Positions 8,378-17,167 of a stretch of 24,770 bases of DNA are shown here, one piece after another. The DNA lies in assembly GCA_023400335.1 (NCBI GenBank), contig JAEXFF010000403.1, positions 1 to 24,770 of the forward strand, given 5' to 3'. Made by a program: the position numbers and the translations under genes. The notes under the pieces were generated by a model. The model did no database searches. It saw only the letters and a program-made list of their open reading frames with translations, and was not told the DNA's origin. Source of the DNA: Bacteroidota bacterium. Lineage in GTDB: Bacteria > Bacteroidota > Bacteroidia > Bacteroidales > Marinifilaceae. Within the stretch, counting starts at the first letter, position 1, and each line of letters opens with the position of its first letter.

Positions 8378-9376
8378 TTACACCAGTTTATCTGTTCTCT
8401 TTTTCTTATCTTCCGGTTTTGCAATATTTTCCCTCATCTGAGTATCCGCTTCAATATTTTTCATACGGTAGTAATCCATTACTCCCAGGTTACCGGAGCG
8501 GAAAGCTTCAGCCATAGCTAAAGGCACATGCGCTTCCGCTTCTATCACTTTTGCTTTCATTTCCTGCGCCAAAGCCTTCATCTCCTGCTCTCGGGCAATT
8601 GCCATTGCCCGGCGTTCTTCCGCTTTAGCCTGAGCAATTTTTAAGTCGGCATCTGCCTGGTCAATTTGCAAACCGGCCCCGATATTTTTCCCGACATCGA
8701 TGTCCGCAATATCAATTGAGAGAATTTCAAATGCCGTGCCCGAATCCAAACCTTTATCCAACACCACCTTGGAAATAAAATCCGGATTTTCCATCACAGC
8801 TTTGTGAGAATCGGAAGAACCGATTGAAGAAACGATTCCTTCTCCCACCCGGGCTAATATTGTCTCTTCTCCGGCACCTCCCACCAGACGTTTTATATTT
8901 GCTCTCACCGTCACACGGGCTTTTGCAATCAACTGAATTCCATCTTTCGCCACGGCACTGACGGGAGGGGTATTGATCACTTTTGGATTTACGCTCATCT
9001 GCACGGCCTCGAAAACATCCCGCCCTGCTAAATCAACTGCAGTTGCAATCTGAAAGGTCAGATCGATATTCGCTTTCGAAGCTGATACCAATGCATGAAC
9101 GACCTGAGGTACATGTCCCCCGGCCAGGTAATGAGCCTCTAATAAATCGCGGTAAAGTTCAATCCCTGCCTTTTTCCCTTCAATCATAGCACCGACAATT
9201 ATAGTAGGAGGCACTTTCCTCCACCTCATCAATATCAATTGTAACAATGAAATTTTTACATCAGAAACCAATGCCTGAAACCACAACCCAATCGGAATAA
9301 AATACAAAATAAGCCACAATAAAAACACCCCGCCGGCAATGGCAGCCACTAATAAAACGATACCTGTATTATCCAT
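8378..9376 (-). CDS. floA: Flotillin-like membrane protein FloA
   Basis: Bacterial flotillin (formerly UPF0365/YqfA), a scaffold of membrane microdomains at the cytoplasmic face. The 332-residue length is typical. One hydrophobic N-terminal hairpin or anchor (about 5-37, ending in [14 protein letters not shown]) is followed by the SPFH/PHB-like domain with the family-typical stretch [21 protein letters not shown] charged Ala/Glu-rich coiled-coil segment (about 240-300, [19 protein letters not shown]) drives oligomerisation, and the tail ends [13 protein letters not shown]. The start codon overlaps the nfeD stop by eight bases (9369-9376), so the two are translationally coupled. This is the NfeD1b-FloA pairing known in many bacteria; the effects on membrane fluidity or protein partners here are inferred from the family. 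Confidence 0.95.
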   Translation of the reverse strand: MDNTGIVLLVAAIAGGVFLLWLILYFIPIGLWFQALVSDVKISLLQLILMRWRKVPPTIIVGAMIEGKKAGIELYRDLLEAHYLAGGHVPQVVHALVSASKANIDLTFQIATAVDLAGRDVFEAVQMSVNPKVINTPPVSAVAKDGIQLIAKARVTVRANIKRLVGGAGEETILARVGEGIVSSIGSSDSHKAVMENPDFISKVVLDKGLDSGTAFEILSIDIADIDVGKNIGAGLQIDQADADLKIAQAKAEERRAMAIAREQEMKALAQEMKAKVIEAEAHVPLAMAEAFRSGNLGVMDYYRMKNIEADTQMRENIAKPEDKKKRTDKLV

Positions 9377-9845
9377 CTTTATCTTTCTTTAATTTAACAA
9401 TTATCTTATCTTTATTTACTTTTACCACTTCAACTTCAGCATGGGAGTCAATATAACCACTTTGAGAAAGTGCCTCCACTACAGTATCCCCTACTTTTAC
9501 CTTGCCCATCGGAGCAAGGCGTCCCAGACAAATCCCGCAATCTCCCACTTTTACCGACTCATCCACCCCTTCTACAGTACTATCAATACTCGAATTCAGG
9601 CTCAGCCTCTTCCAAGTCTGTGTCCGAAGGGCATACCAGGTCACAACAAACCCTCCCACCGCCGTTGCCAGCAGAATAAAATGTCCTGCCTTTGTCCCAA
9701 AAAATTTATAGCCCAGATAAACCCCGAAACAAACACAGGCAAAACCGATAATTCCAGCCACATTTACTCCCGGAAGAACTAAAAATTCTAAAATCAGCAA
9801 AACAAAGCCGATCACGACCAACATAAGTACAATAATCCATTCCAT
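9369..9845 (-). CDS. nfeD: NfeD-like membrane protein (short form) paired with FloA
   Basis: Short NfeD protein (158 residues from the ATG at 9843-9845) without the ClpP-like protease domain of long forms. Hydrophobic segments cover roughly residues 3-25 ([19 protein letters not shown]), 29-46 and 52-71. They are followed by a soluble OB-fold (about 85-155) with [20 protein letters not shown] and a Lys-rich end. The frame extends two codons further to a TTG at 9849-9851, but the ATG is preferred. A CAAATCTA (9849-9856), which is TAGATTTG on the minus strand and fits a -7 box, lies so close to this ATG that the transcript would be nearly leaderless, and no -33 box is visible, so I do not call it a promoter. 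The gene overlaps floA and probably forms a two-gene operon with it. Confidence 0.88.
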   Translation of the reverse strand: MEWIIVLMLVVIGFVLLILEFLVLPGVNVAGIIGFACVCFGVYLGYKFFGTKAGHFILLATAVGGFVVTWYALRTQTWKRLSLNSSIDSTVEGVDESVKVGDCGICLGRLAPMGKVKVGDTVVEALSQSGYIDSHAEVEVVKVNKDKIIVKLKKDKDG

Positions 9846-10181
9846 ACACAAATCTATTTAAAACCGAAATCTCCCACGGACTGCTTAAACAATATAAACT
9901 GGATAAAGATATAAAAAACTCCTGTTTAAAAAAATTCTGATTTGATATTTTTATTGATCTTACTATTCTGTTTTCCCGAAAATAACAAACTTTTTGAATG
10001 TAGGTATTTTCCGCCCTATTATACCGATTCAAATCTGCACGTTTCTGCCTGTATGTCAACGCTTTTATTGGATAAAAAAGGATTTTCAGGAAGCATTATT
10101 TTATAATCAGATTTTTTATATTTACTTTGTACTGTTTTTGCGAGCCTGTTGTAAACACAATCTTTAATTAAATTCAAACGC
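9846..10181. other. 336-base divergent spacer between nfeD and folE
   Basis: AT-rich and without a supported gene. It must hold promoters for both nfeD-floA (-) and folE (+). The best folE candidate is TTACTTTG (10122-10129), one mismatch from TAnnTTTG, but no -33 box stands out. I see no strong hairpin, repeat or riboswitch-like structure. Confidence 0.5.
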
Positions 10182-10805
10182 ATGGAGCAAGAAATCACCA
10201 ATGAGGAAGAGTTTTATCAAAAGGTAGAATATTTTAATGCCGAACGCACGAAACAATTAAGTTATCATTATTTGGAGATTCTAAAATTACTCGGAGAAAA
10301 CCCGGAAAGAGAAGGACTTTTGAAAACTCCTCTGCGCGTAGCCAAAGCAATGCAATTTATGACCCAGGGCTACAGTCAGAATCCTGAGCATATTCTGAGT
10401 TCCGCTCTCTTCAAAGAAGATTACCGTCAAATGGTTATCGTAAAAGATATCGAAATATATTCTCTTTGCGAACACCATATGCTCCCGTTTTACGGACGTG
10501 CTCATGTTGCCTATATTCCCAACGGGTATGTAACCGGATTAAGTAAAATAGCCCGCGTTGTAGAAACGTATGCCCGCCGTTTACAGGTACAGGAACGCTT
10601 AACTTACGAGATTAAAAATTGTATACAAAATACACTCCATCCCCTGGGGGTTGCCGTCGTCATCGAAGCCAAACATATGTGTATGGCTATACGGGGAGTG
10701 GAAAAACAAAATTCAGTAACGACAACTTCTGATTTTAGCGGAGCTTTTGAAAAACTGGCCACCCGGGAGGAATTTATCCGGTTAATCAGTTCCAAACTGC
10801 ACTAA
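10182..10805 (+). CDS. folE: GTP cyclohydrolase I (FolE, type IA)
   Basis: Converts GTP to 7,8-dihydroneopterin triphosphate, the entry step of folate and pterin synthesis, as a zinc-dependent decamer in the cytoplasm. The 207-residue protein has the helical N-terminus ([25 protein letters not shown]) and the tunnelling-fold core. The zinc ligands Cys96 and His99 in [11 protein letters not shown] and Cys167 in KHMCMAIRG are all present, as is catalytic His98; each sits exactly 14 positions before the E. coli residue as I recall its numbering. Its cysteines mark it as the zinc-dependent type rather than FolE2. The start is the ATG at 10182. fabD follows after 49 bases on the same strand, so the two may be cotranscribed despite unrelated functions. 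Confidence 0.97.
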   Translation: MEQEITNEEEFYQKVEYFNAERTKQLSYHYLEILKLLGENPEREGLLKTPLRVAKAMQFMTQGYSQNPEHILSSALFKEDYRQMVIVKDIEIYSLCEHHMLPFYGRAHVAYIPNGYVTGLSKIARVVETYARRLQVQERLTYEIKNCIQNTLHPLGVAVVIEAKHMCMAIRGVEKQNSVTTTSDFSGAFEKLATREEFIRLISSKLH

Positions 10806-10854
10806 AACAATTTTGGAATAAATGAATAAATGTCACATCTTTAAAATAAACAAT

Positions 10855-11730
10855 ATGAAAAAAGCATTTGTATTTCCCGGACAGGGAGCACAATTTGTAG
10901 GAATGGGGAAAGAATTATACGAAAACTCTCCCCGGGCAAAAGAACTGTTTGAAAAAGCAAATGAACTTTTAGGATTCCGTATTACGGATATGATGTTTAA
11001 CGGAACGGAAGACGATTTAAAACAAACCAAAGTCACCCAACCGGCCATTTTTTTACATTCTGTTATTTTAGCTGATAGCCTTACCGAAAAACCGGATATG
11101 ACAGCAGGACATTCCCTTGGAGAATTTTCTGCCCTGGTCGCAGCCAAAGCTCTTTCCTTTGAAGACGGATTACGCCTGGTACATGCCCGGGCTTTAGCCA
11201 TGCAAAAAGCCTGTGAAGCCCATCCGTCCACCATGGCAGCTGTCTTAGGGCTTGCGGACGAAACGGTTGAAAAAATTTGCGGAGAAATTGACGAAGTGGT
11301 TGTGCCTGCCAATTACAACAGTCCCGGTCAGATTGTCATTTCCGGCAGCAATAAAGGGATCGGAATCGCCTGCACCCGATTAACAGAAGCCGGAGCCAAA
11401 AGGGTAGTACCCCTGAATGTGGGAGGAGCTTTCCATTCTCCTCTAATGGAATCCGCCCGTAAAGAATTAGCAGATGCTATTCACCATACACATTTTTCCG
11501 AACCGGTCTGTCCCATCTATCAAAATGTGGATGCCCGACCTTATACCGATCCGGAAAAGATAAAGCTAAATTTAATTGCCCAATTGACCTCTTCTGTCCG
11601 GTGGACACAAATCATGCAGAATATGATTGCCGACGGAGCCACTTCTTTCCTGGAAATCGGTCCGGGAAAAGTCCTGCAAGGATTGATAAAAAAACTGAAC
11701 AGAGATATGGATATTGCGGGCATCCAGTAA
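10855..11730 (+). CDS. fabD: Malonyl-CoA:ACP transacylase FabD
   Basis: Transfers malonyl from CoA to acyl-carrier protein to supply fatty-acid elongation. The ATG at 10855 gives 291 residues starting MKKAFVFPGQGAQ, the canonical family N-terminus; the 11 extra upstream codons (from 10822) are not family-like. The GHSLGEFSAL motif carries nucleophile Ser87, Arg112 lies in VHARALAMQ, and AFHSPLM carries catalytic His194; the NYNSPGQIVISG block is also typical. It follows folE and ends just before a strong terminator. No other fab or ACP genes are nearby, unlike the fab clusters of many bacteria. Confidence 0.96.
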   Translation: MKKAFVFPGQGAQFVGMGKELYENSPRAKELFEKANELLGFRITDMMFNGTEDDLKQTKVTQPAIFLHSVILADSLTEKPDMTAGHSLGEFSALVAAKALSFEDGLRLVHARALAMQKACEAHPSTMAAVLGLADETVEKICGEIDEVVVPANYNSPGQIVISGSNKGIGIACTRLTEAGAKRVVPLNVGGAFHSPLMESARKELADAIHHTHFSEPVCPIYQNVDARPYTDPEKIKLNLIAQLTSSVRWTQIMQNMIADGATSFLEIGPGKVLQGLIKKLNRDMDIAGIQ

Positions 11731-11734
11731 AACG

Positions 11735-11768
11735 AAAAAAAGGTTCTCAATCGGAACCTTTTTTTTAT
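11735..11768 (+). terminator. Rho-independent terminator after fabD
   Basis: AAAAAAAGGTTC (11735-11746), a seven-base loop and GAACC followed by eight T residues (11754-11766) form a classical stem with U-tail, starting four bases after the fabD stop. The A-run on the other side makes it potentially bidirectional. Confidence 0.8.
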
Positions 11769-11817
11769 AAAATCTTTATATCTTTAGTCGCTAATTGGAA
11801 ATTTTTGATTTTTAATC

Positions 11818-13896
11818 ATGTCGGACAGAAAACGCAAAAGGCAACTCTATATCGTTTCACGGATTATTGTTATACTGATCGTATGCAGCATAATTGTCTT
11901 CCTTTTTCCCAAAGCCGGAATATTTCAATATGAATTCCAGAAAGGAATGCCCTGGAGATATGAAACACTTTATGCTCCTTTCGATTTCCCGATCTATAAA
12001 ACGGAAGCTGAATTAGCTCAAGACAGGGAAAAAATCACACAAGAACAAACCCCGATTTTCAATCTGAATCCGGAGATAAAAACCTACCAGCTCAATAAAT
12101 TTGCAACGGCCCTCGACAAATATAAAAATCCGGCGACAGCTCAGACGTTGGAAAATCTGCAGCAGAAATTAGCCCTCCTTTACAACGCCGGGATTTTACA
12201 ATTACCGGAAAACTTAACGGCAGAAAACCTCAGGACGATTAAAATCGTCAATAACAATATCGGTAGAGATGTCGATTTCCAAAAAACGTATACCTTAAAA
12301 AAGGCCTATTCGACGCTGACAGAATGGATCAATTCCTCCAGTCTTCCGCAAAGCACGAAAGAACATATATTGAGTTTGAACCTGAACAATTATATTCAGC
12401 CGAATCTGGAATTTGATGTTTCTAAAACAAACCTTCAGCTTCTGAACCAGCTCAAAAATATCAGCCTCACGCAAGGACTCGTCAGAAACGGAGAAGTGAT
12501 AATTGCCAAAAGGGAACTTGTCACTCCCGAAAAAATAAAACTTCTCAATTCGTTAAAAAAAGAATACCGGCATAATACAGGATCACCGGTAAGTAATTTA
12601 CGCACATTAGGAGGACAAGTCATTTTAACGTTAACGGCCCTGATGATATTCTCCATATTCTTTTACTACTCCAAAAAACGGATTTTTTACAACAACAAGG
12701 AATTTATTTTCCTTTACGGCTCTTTTCTGGCCACCGTTGCTCTGGGAAGTATCGGATTTTATCAAAATATCAATATGCTGGCTCTGCCTGTTTTATTTTT
12801 TGTCATTATCGTCAACATCCTGGTAGGCAGCCGTTCAGCCTTATATATGCTTTTAGGGACCTCCCTTCTTATCTCTTATTTTGCCCCCAACAGCTATATG
12901 TATCTTTTCATGCAGGTCGCAGCCGGAATCGTAGCGATTTTCAGTTTGGCACAATTGCAACGTAGGGGGCAGTTATTTCTTTCCATTTTCCTCATTTTTA
13001 TCACTTATACGGCAGTATATATTGCTTTTATCCTGAGTCAGGAAGGAGAGATTGAACTGACGCATGCCTTTGGCATACTTTGGTTACTTATAAATTGTTT
13101 ACTTTTAAGTCTCAGTTATCCTGTTATTTATATTTTTGAACGGATCTTCGGACTCACGTCAGAAATCACGCTGATTGAATTATCGAATCCCAATCATCCG
13201 GCTTTGCGTTCTTTAACCAAGAAAGCCCCGGGTACCTTCCAGCACTCTCTTATGGTAGCCAACCTTGCCGAAGAAGCTATTTACCGGATTGGGGGGAATC
13301 CTTTACTTACCCGTACAGGAGCTTTATATCACGATATTGGTAAATCATACGAACCGATATTTTTTATCGAAAACCAGACAGGAGGAATCAACCCTCACGA
13401 TAAATGTGAATTTGACGAAAGTGCACAGCATATCATCAATCATGTTACCAAAGGCGTCGAACTTGCCAAAAAATATAATTTACCGGAAACTATTGTCAAC
13501 TTCATCCGGACCCATCACGGTAAAAGTAAGGTAAAATATTTCTATAACTCTTTTAAAAATAAATATCCGGACAAAGCTATAGATGAGTCTTTGTTTACTT
13601 ATGCCGGTCCCGATCCGGTCAGTAAGGAATGCGCCGTCGTCATGATGGCTGACGCCGTAGAAGCAGCTTCCCGCACACTCCAGGAAAAAACGGAAGAGAA
13701 CATCAGTAAATTAGTAAATGATATCATTGATGGACAAGTAAAAGACGGCCGCTTTCAAAATTCAGATATTACATTCAGGGATATAGCTATTGTTAAAAGA
13801 GTTTTTACGGAAATGCTGGCCAATATCTATCATTCCAGGATTGCTTATCCAAAACTCAAAAAAGAAACAGAAACCGAACCCCAAACTGAAACGTAA
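11818..13896 (+). CDS. pgpH: 7TM-HD family membrane phosphodiesterase (PgpH/YqfF-like)
   Basis: Membrane HD-domain protein; characterised relatives degrade cyclic di-AMP. The 692 residues run: an N-terminal membrane helix (about 13-31), an extracytoplasmic 7TMR-HDED domain (about 32-262), a block of about seven hydrophobic helices (about 263-442), and a cytoplasmic HD domain (about 455-680). HD metal ligands are visible: His476 in FQHSLM, His505-Asp506 in YHDIGKS, His542 in IINHV, His566-His567 in THHGKS, and Asp612 in MMADAVEAASR, so the enzyme looks intact. The tail is rich in Glu and Thr. The LacI-type regulator begins 20 bases downstream and is probably cotranscribed. Cyclic-di-AMP specificity is inferred from family; no cyclase gene lies in the window. 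Confidence 0.87.
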   Translation: MSDRKRKRQLYIVSRIIVILIVCSIIVFLFPKAGIFQYEFQKGMPWRYETLYAPFDFPIYKTEAELAQDREKITQEQTPIFNLNPEIKTYQLNKFATALDKYKNPATAQTLENLQQKLALLYNAGILQLPENLTAENLRTIKIVNNNIGRDVDFQKTYTLKKAYSTLTEWINSSSLPQSTKEHILSLNLNNYIQPNLEFDVSKTNLQLLNQLKNISLTQGLVRNGEVIIAKRELVTPEKIKLLNSLKKEYRHNTGSPVSNLRTLGGQVILTLTALMIFSIFFYYSKKRIFYNNKEFIFLYGSFLATVALGSIGFYQNINMLALPVLFFVIIVNILVGSRSALYMLLGTSLLISYFAPNSYMYLFMQVAAGIVAIFSLAQLQRRGQLFLSIFLIFITYTAVYIAFILSQEGEIELTHAFGILWLLINCLLLSLSYPVIYIFERIFGLTSEITLIELSNPNHPALRSLTKKAPGTFQHSLMVANLAEEAIYRIGGNPLLTRTGALYHDIGKSYEPIFFIENQTGGINPHDKCEFDESAQHIINHVTKGVELAKKYNLPETIVNFIRTHHGKSKVKYFYNSFKNKYPDKAIDESLFTYAGPDPVSKECAVVMMADAVEAASRTLQEKTEENISKLVNDIIDGQVKDGRFQNSDITFRDIAIVKRVFTEMLANIYHSRIAYPKLKKETETEPQTET

Positions 13897-13916
13897 AACG
13901 ATTAAAACAAACCAAT

Positions 13917-14951
13917 ATGACACAAAAAGCAATCACCATTAAAGATTTAGCTGCGAAACTAAATATTTCCGTATCCACGGTATCCCGTGCATTAAAAGAC
14001 AATCCGGAAATCAGCCAGCAAACCCGGAAAAGAGTCCAGACCCTTGCCAAAGAATTGGGTTATAAACCCAATCCCATTGCAGTAGCACTGAAAACTCACA
14101 AAAGCCATACGATTGGTATTGTCGTACCGCAAATCGTAAATACTTTTTTTGCAACTGTCGTCAAAAAAGTGGAAGAAGTAGCCGATAAATACGGTTATAA
14201 TGTACTGGTAGCTTCTTCAAATGAAAGCTTTGAAAAAGAAAAGAAAAATATCGACGTCTTTCTGGCCAACCGGGCCGATGGAATTATCCTTTCCATTTCA
14301 AAAGCAACCAGCTCTTACGAGCATATTAAAAACATACAGAATCAAGGGATTCCGCTGGTTTTGTTCGACAGGACGACCAAAGAGCTGGATGTTTCCAAAG
14401 TCATTGCAGACGATGCAGATGCCGCATATAAAATTGTCCAGCATCTCATCCATGGCGGAGCGAAAAAAATCGCCCTTCTTACCGGACCGGAACACATGTC
14501 CATCGGCAAAAACCGCATGAAAGGATACCTGAAAGCGATGACGATTAACAAGCTGGAAATCAACACGGATTATATCGTCAGATGCGAAGATTTTTCTGTA
14601 AAGTCTGCTAAAGAGGCAACCAGCCGTTTATTAAACTTAAAAAATATTCCGGACGCTATTTTCGGGATCAATGATGACATGGCTATAGGCGCCATTGAAG
14701 CCATAAAAGAAAAAGGATTGAAAATACCGGAAGACATTGCTGTATTCGGTTTCTCCAATACCAAACGTTCCCGCTATATGAATCCTTCGGTCAGTACAGT
14801 GAATCAATTTCCCGAAAAAATCGGAGAAATAGCTGCCGAATTACTTTTTGAGCAGATTTTAAATCCCAAACACGCACAAGTCCGGGAAGAAGTCGTAAAT
14901 TGTGAACTTTTAATCCGGGAGTCTTCAGACCGTTCGTATTTAAACGAATAG
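13917..14951 (+). CDS. LacI/GalR-family transcriptional regulator
   Basis: A 344-residue DNA-binding repressor or activator with the canonical N-terminal helix-turn-helix and hinge: TIKDLAAKLNISVSTVSRAL (7-26) and QTRKRVQTLAKELGYKPN. A periplasmic-binding-protein-like effector domain follows from about residue 62 (HTIGIVVPQIVNTFF onwards), with conserved ADGIILS, GIPLVLFDR, NDDMAIGAIEAIKEKGLKIPEDIAVFGF and the C-terminal SVSTVNQFP block. Such proteins usually sense a sugar or nucleoside. Its target is unknown: no transport or catabolic operon lies beside it, and the nearest glycosidases are 6 kb away. It follows the 7TM-HD gene by 20 bases. Confidence 0.92.
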   Translation: MTQKAITIKDLAAKLNISVSTVSRALKDNPEISQQTRKRVQTLAKELGYKPNPIAVALKTHKSHTIGIVVPQIVNTFFATVVKKVEEVADKYGYNVLVASSNESFEKEKKNIDVFLANRADGIILSISKATSSYEHIKNIQNQGIPLVLFDRTTKELDVSKVIADDADAAYKIVQHLIHGGAKKIALLTGPEHMSIGKNRMKGYLKAMTINKLEINTDYIVRCEDFSVKSAKEATSRLLNLKNIPDAIFGINDDMAIGAIEAIKEKGLKIPEDIAVFGFSNTKRSRYMNPSVSTVNQFPEKIGEIAAELLFEQILNPKHAQVREEVVNCELLIRESSDRSYLNE

Positions 14952-15125
14952 AGGATTCCTGTATACCAAAGCGAATTCATTATTTTGTGTCATAAACAGG
15001 AAGTTGTCCAAAAATTCTTTACCGGCAAATGTCAGTTTCCAGACATCCTGGTCCCGATAGGTTCTGCCTTTATAGAAAGAAGAAAGGGAAATTATAATTT
15101 TCCCGTCCTGTAGTAAAGTACTCAT
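14940..15125 (-). CDS. Uncertain 61-codon ORF, possibly a gene remnant
   Basis: On the minus strand an ATG at 15123-15125 opens 61 codons reading MSTLLQDGKIIISLSSFYKG, then TYRDQDVWKLTF and FLFMTQNNEFALVYRN. The composition is protein-like (well-spaced hydrophobics and aromatics, ordinary codons). The frame remains open eight codons upstream of the ATG (PDISLKIP) until a stop, and the product looks like the C-terminal end of a larger protein. Its 3' end overlaps the end of the LacI gene by 12 bases in the opposite direction. I recognise no family and see no promoter box. It may be a decayed gene end, a real small protein, or chance. Confidence 0.3.
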   Translation of the reverse strand: MSTLLQDGKIIISLSSFYKGRTYRDQDVWKLTFAGKEFLDNFLFMTQNNEFALVYRNPLFV

Positions 15126-15480
15126 CGGAATTTTAAGGGAAATGTCCGGTTATTGTCAGAAGAAAAGAGTTTTTGGACAGCTTTATTTAAACTTATTTCA
15201 TTCTGTCTTTTAAAGCAAAAGTTCCAAAAATCGTATTTTCCCTTTATTTTTCTCATATAAGCTTACTCCCGGTAATCATTTCTCATGAAATAGTTATAAA
15301 TTTTGTTACTTTTATTTATACTTTTTACAAACAAAAAGGAACAATTCCCTGCATTTTCCCACTTGAATCTATAAAATTTAATTTCTTTTTTAAGAAGAGC
15401 CGGAGGGCGGTTAAAGTTTGTTAAACCAGTCCATTTATGCTTTGCCGTAATTATATTTGTATCAATCTAAAAGCAGCTTT
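15126..15480. other. AT-rich spacer upstream of gldA
   Basis: About 355 bases without a supported gene. It includes a small hairpin CTTTTT-ACAAAC-AAAAAG near 15320-15337 and an imperfect GGTT/AACC inverted repeat near 15409-15427, just before the predicted gldA promoter. A regulatory role is possible but not shown. Confidence 0.4.
15452..15459 (+). promoter_or_regulatory. Predicted -7 promoter box of the gldAFG operon
   Basis: TATATTTG matches the Bacteroidetes -7 consensus and lies 21 bases before the gldA ATG at 15481, giving a leader of roughly 15 bases. No TTTG is found at the right -33 distance. The box also rules against the in-frame TTG at 15457 as start codon, since that would be inside the promoter. 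Confidence 0.45.
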
Positions 15481-16401
15481 ATGGATATTGTAGTAGAAAA
15501 TTTGTCGAAATCATTCGGTCCGCAAAAGGCTATTGACAATATTTCTTTCCAGGTGAAAAAGGGGGAAATATTGGGATTTTTAGGACCCAATGGAGCCGGG
15601 AAAACGACGACAATGAAAATCATCAGCTGTTTCCTATTCCCGGATACGGGAAATGTACAAATAGGAAAATATTCCATCCGGAAGCATGCGTCTAAAATCA
15701 AGCAGCATATTGGTTACCTTCCGGAACACAATCCCTTATATGACGAAATGAACGTCATTGACTTTCTGATTTTCATTGCCAAAATACACAATATTCCTCA
15801 TTATAAAATTACAGCCCGGGTACTGGATATGTTGCGGATGTGCGGACTGGAAAATGAAAAACAAAAAAACATACGGGAACTTTCGAAAGGATATAAACAA
15901 CGCGTCGGACTGGCACAGGCTTTAATTCACGACCCGGATGTAATTATCCTAGATGAACCTACAACCGGTTTGGATCCGAATCAAATTGTTGAGATCAGGG
16001 AATTGATTAAATCGATCGGAAAAGAAAAAACAATTATCCTCAGTTCTCATATTCTGGCACAGGTAGAAGCGACCTGCGACCGGGTATTGATTATCAATAA
16101 GGGGAAAATCGTAGCAGACGGGACTTCTTCTGAATTGCGTAAATCCAGTACGGACAAATTACTCAAAATTACGATTAAAGGAGGAGATACGAACACGATT
16201 TACGAAACGTTGACAACTCTGGAAAATTTAGAAGATATCGAAATTACGGGAGAAAATAGTTTCCGGATTCAAACTTCGCGTAAAAATAACATTGAAAAGG
16301 AAATATTCCATATTTGTGAAACCCGGCAATGGTATATAAAAGAATTGATCCCGGTAGAAAAACGGTTGGAAGATATTTTTCAGCAAGTGACACAAAATTA
16401 A
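15481..16401 (+). CDS. gldA: Gliding-type ABC transporter ATP-binding protein GldA
   Basis: Cytoplasmic ATPase of the GldA-GldF-GldG ABC transporter, first known from gliding Bacteroidetes; what it transports is not established. The start is the ATG at 15481 (MDIVVENLSKSFG, 306 residues). Walker A GPNGAGKTT (35-43), the PEH motif at the Q-loop position (81-83), signature LSKGYKQR (134-141), Walker B VIILDEP (154-160), D-loop GLD and the SSHI H-loop are all intact. The C-terminal about 80 residues match the GldA-type accessory tail. gldF follows after 34 bases and gldG after it, the standard gene order, which supports GldA over a generic ABC-2 ATPase. Confidence 0.9.
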   Translation: MDIVVENLSKSFGPQKAIDNISFQVKKGEILGFLGPNGAGKTTTMKIISCFLFPDTGNVQIGKYSIRKHASKIKQHIGYLPEHNPLYDEMNVIDFLIFIAKIHNIPHYKITARVLDMLRMCGLENEKQKNIRELSKGYKQRVGLAQALIHDPDVIILDEPTTGLDPNQIVEIRELIKSIGKEKTIILSSHILAQVEATCDRVLIINKGKIVADGTSSELRKSSTDKLLKITIKGGDTNTIYETLTTLENLEDIEITGENSFRIQTSRKNNIEKEIFHICETRQWYIKELIPVEKRLEDIFQQVTQN

Positions 16402-16435
16402 TCTGCTTATCATCGAGTCTATTGTTTTAAACGAT

Positions 16436-17158
16436 ATGAGAACCATTAAAATAATCATAGGCAAAGAGCTCAACAATGCTTTCAATTCCTGGAGCATTTA
16501 TACGGGTTATCTTTTATTCTTTTGTATCTGTGGATTTATCTGCTGGTTATCCGTATCGAATATATTTTCCCTGGGACAGGCAAATATGATGCCTTTTTTC
16601 ACAGTAATTAACTGGACGACTTTTTTCCTCATCCATGCCTTAACCATGAAGTCGATAGCCGATGAAAAGAAGAATGGAACCCTGGAACTTTTATTGACAA
16701 AACCGATACGGACGAATCAACTCATCGCAGGGAAATTCTGGTCACAGCTTTTTATCATTCTGATCGCTTTAGTTTTAACTTTACCTTATTACTTCACCAT
16801 GGCTTTTTTAGGACATATCGATCACGGAGCGGTTATTTTAGGTTACTTCGGCTTGATCTGCATCAGTTCCTGTTACATCAGCATAGGCATTTTTGCCTCT
16901 TCTTTCGCCAAAACTCCGGTAACAGCATTCTTTATTAGCCTGGGGATCGGACTTTGTTTTCAATTGCTATTCGGCATTTTAGCCCAGCAAATTGGTTCCG
17001 GATTTCTGGCAGGTTTATTTACGTATTTATCTATCTCCGAACATTTTGATTCCCTTTCCCGGGGGATTTTAGACTCCCGGGATTTTATATACTTTATTTC
17101 AGTAATTGTACTCTTTTTGTCCTTATCGAAATTATTTATTTGCAAAACCCGGTTTTAA
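16436..17158 (+). CDS. gldF: ABC transporter permease GldF
   Basis: Integral membrane ABC-2-type permease that partners GldA and GldG. The 240-residue protein starts MRTIKIIIGKELNNAFNSW, a typical GldF N-terminus, and has about six hydrophobic spans (near 18-40, 53-71, 97-120, 131-157, 162-185 and 215-235). The short cytoplasmic sequence DEKKNGTLELLLTKP (76-90) is the conserved ABC-2 permease loop that contacts the ATPase. It lies between gldA and gldG with 34- and nine-base gaps, so the three form one operon. Confidence 0.9.
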   Translation: MRTIKIIIGKELNNAFNSWSIYTGYLLFFCICGFICWLSVSNIFSLGQANMMPFFTVINWTTFFLIHALTMKSIADEKKNGTLELLLTKPIRTNQLIAGKFWSQLFIILIALVLTLPYYFTMAFLGHIDHGAVILGYFGLICISSCYISIGIFASSFAKTPVTAFFISLGIGLCFQLLFGILAQQIGSGFLAGLFTYLSISEHFDSLSRGILDSRDFIYFISVIVLFLSLSKLFICKTRF

Positions 17159-17167
17159 GACTATTTC

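Noticed and set aside
8224..8424. 66-codon minus-strand frame covering the floA 3' end and the repeat-rich gap
   Set aside because: It overlaps the conserved end of floA in another frame, and its translation has no protein-like hydrophobic pattern.
9849..9856. TAGATTTG (minus strand) as the nfeD promoter
   Set aside because: It fits the -7 consensus but sits only four bases from the ATG and has no -33 partner, so a promoter would need a leaderless message.
9706..10201. Two minus-strand frames (9706-10059 and 10019-10201) in the nfeD-folE spacer
   Set aside because: One runs through nfeD out of frame and the other overlaps the folE start; neither has family features or a plausible promoter, and their composition follows AT-rich intergenic DNA.
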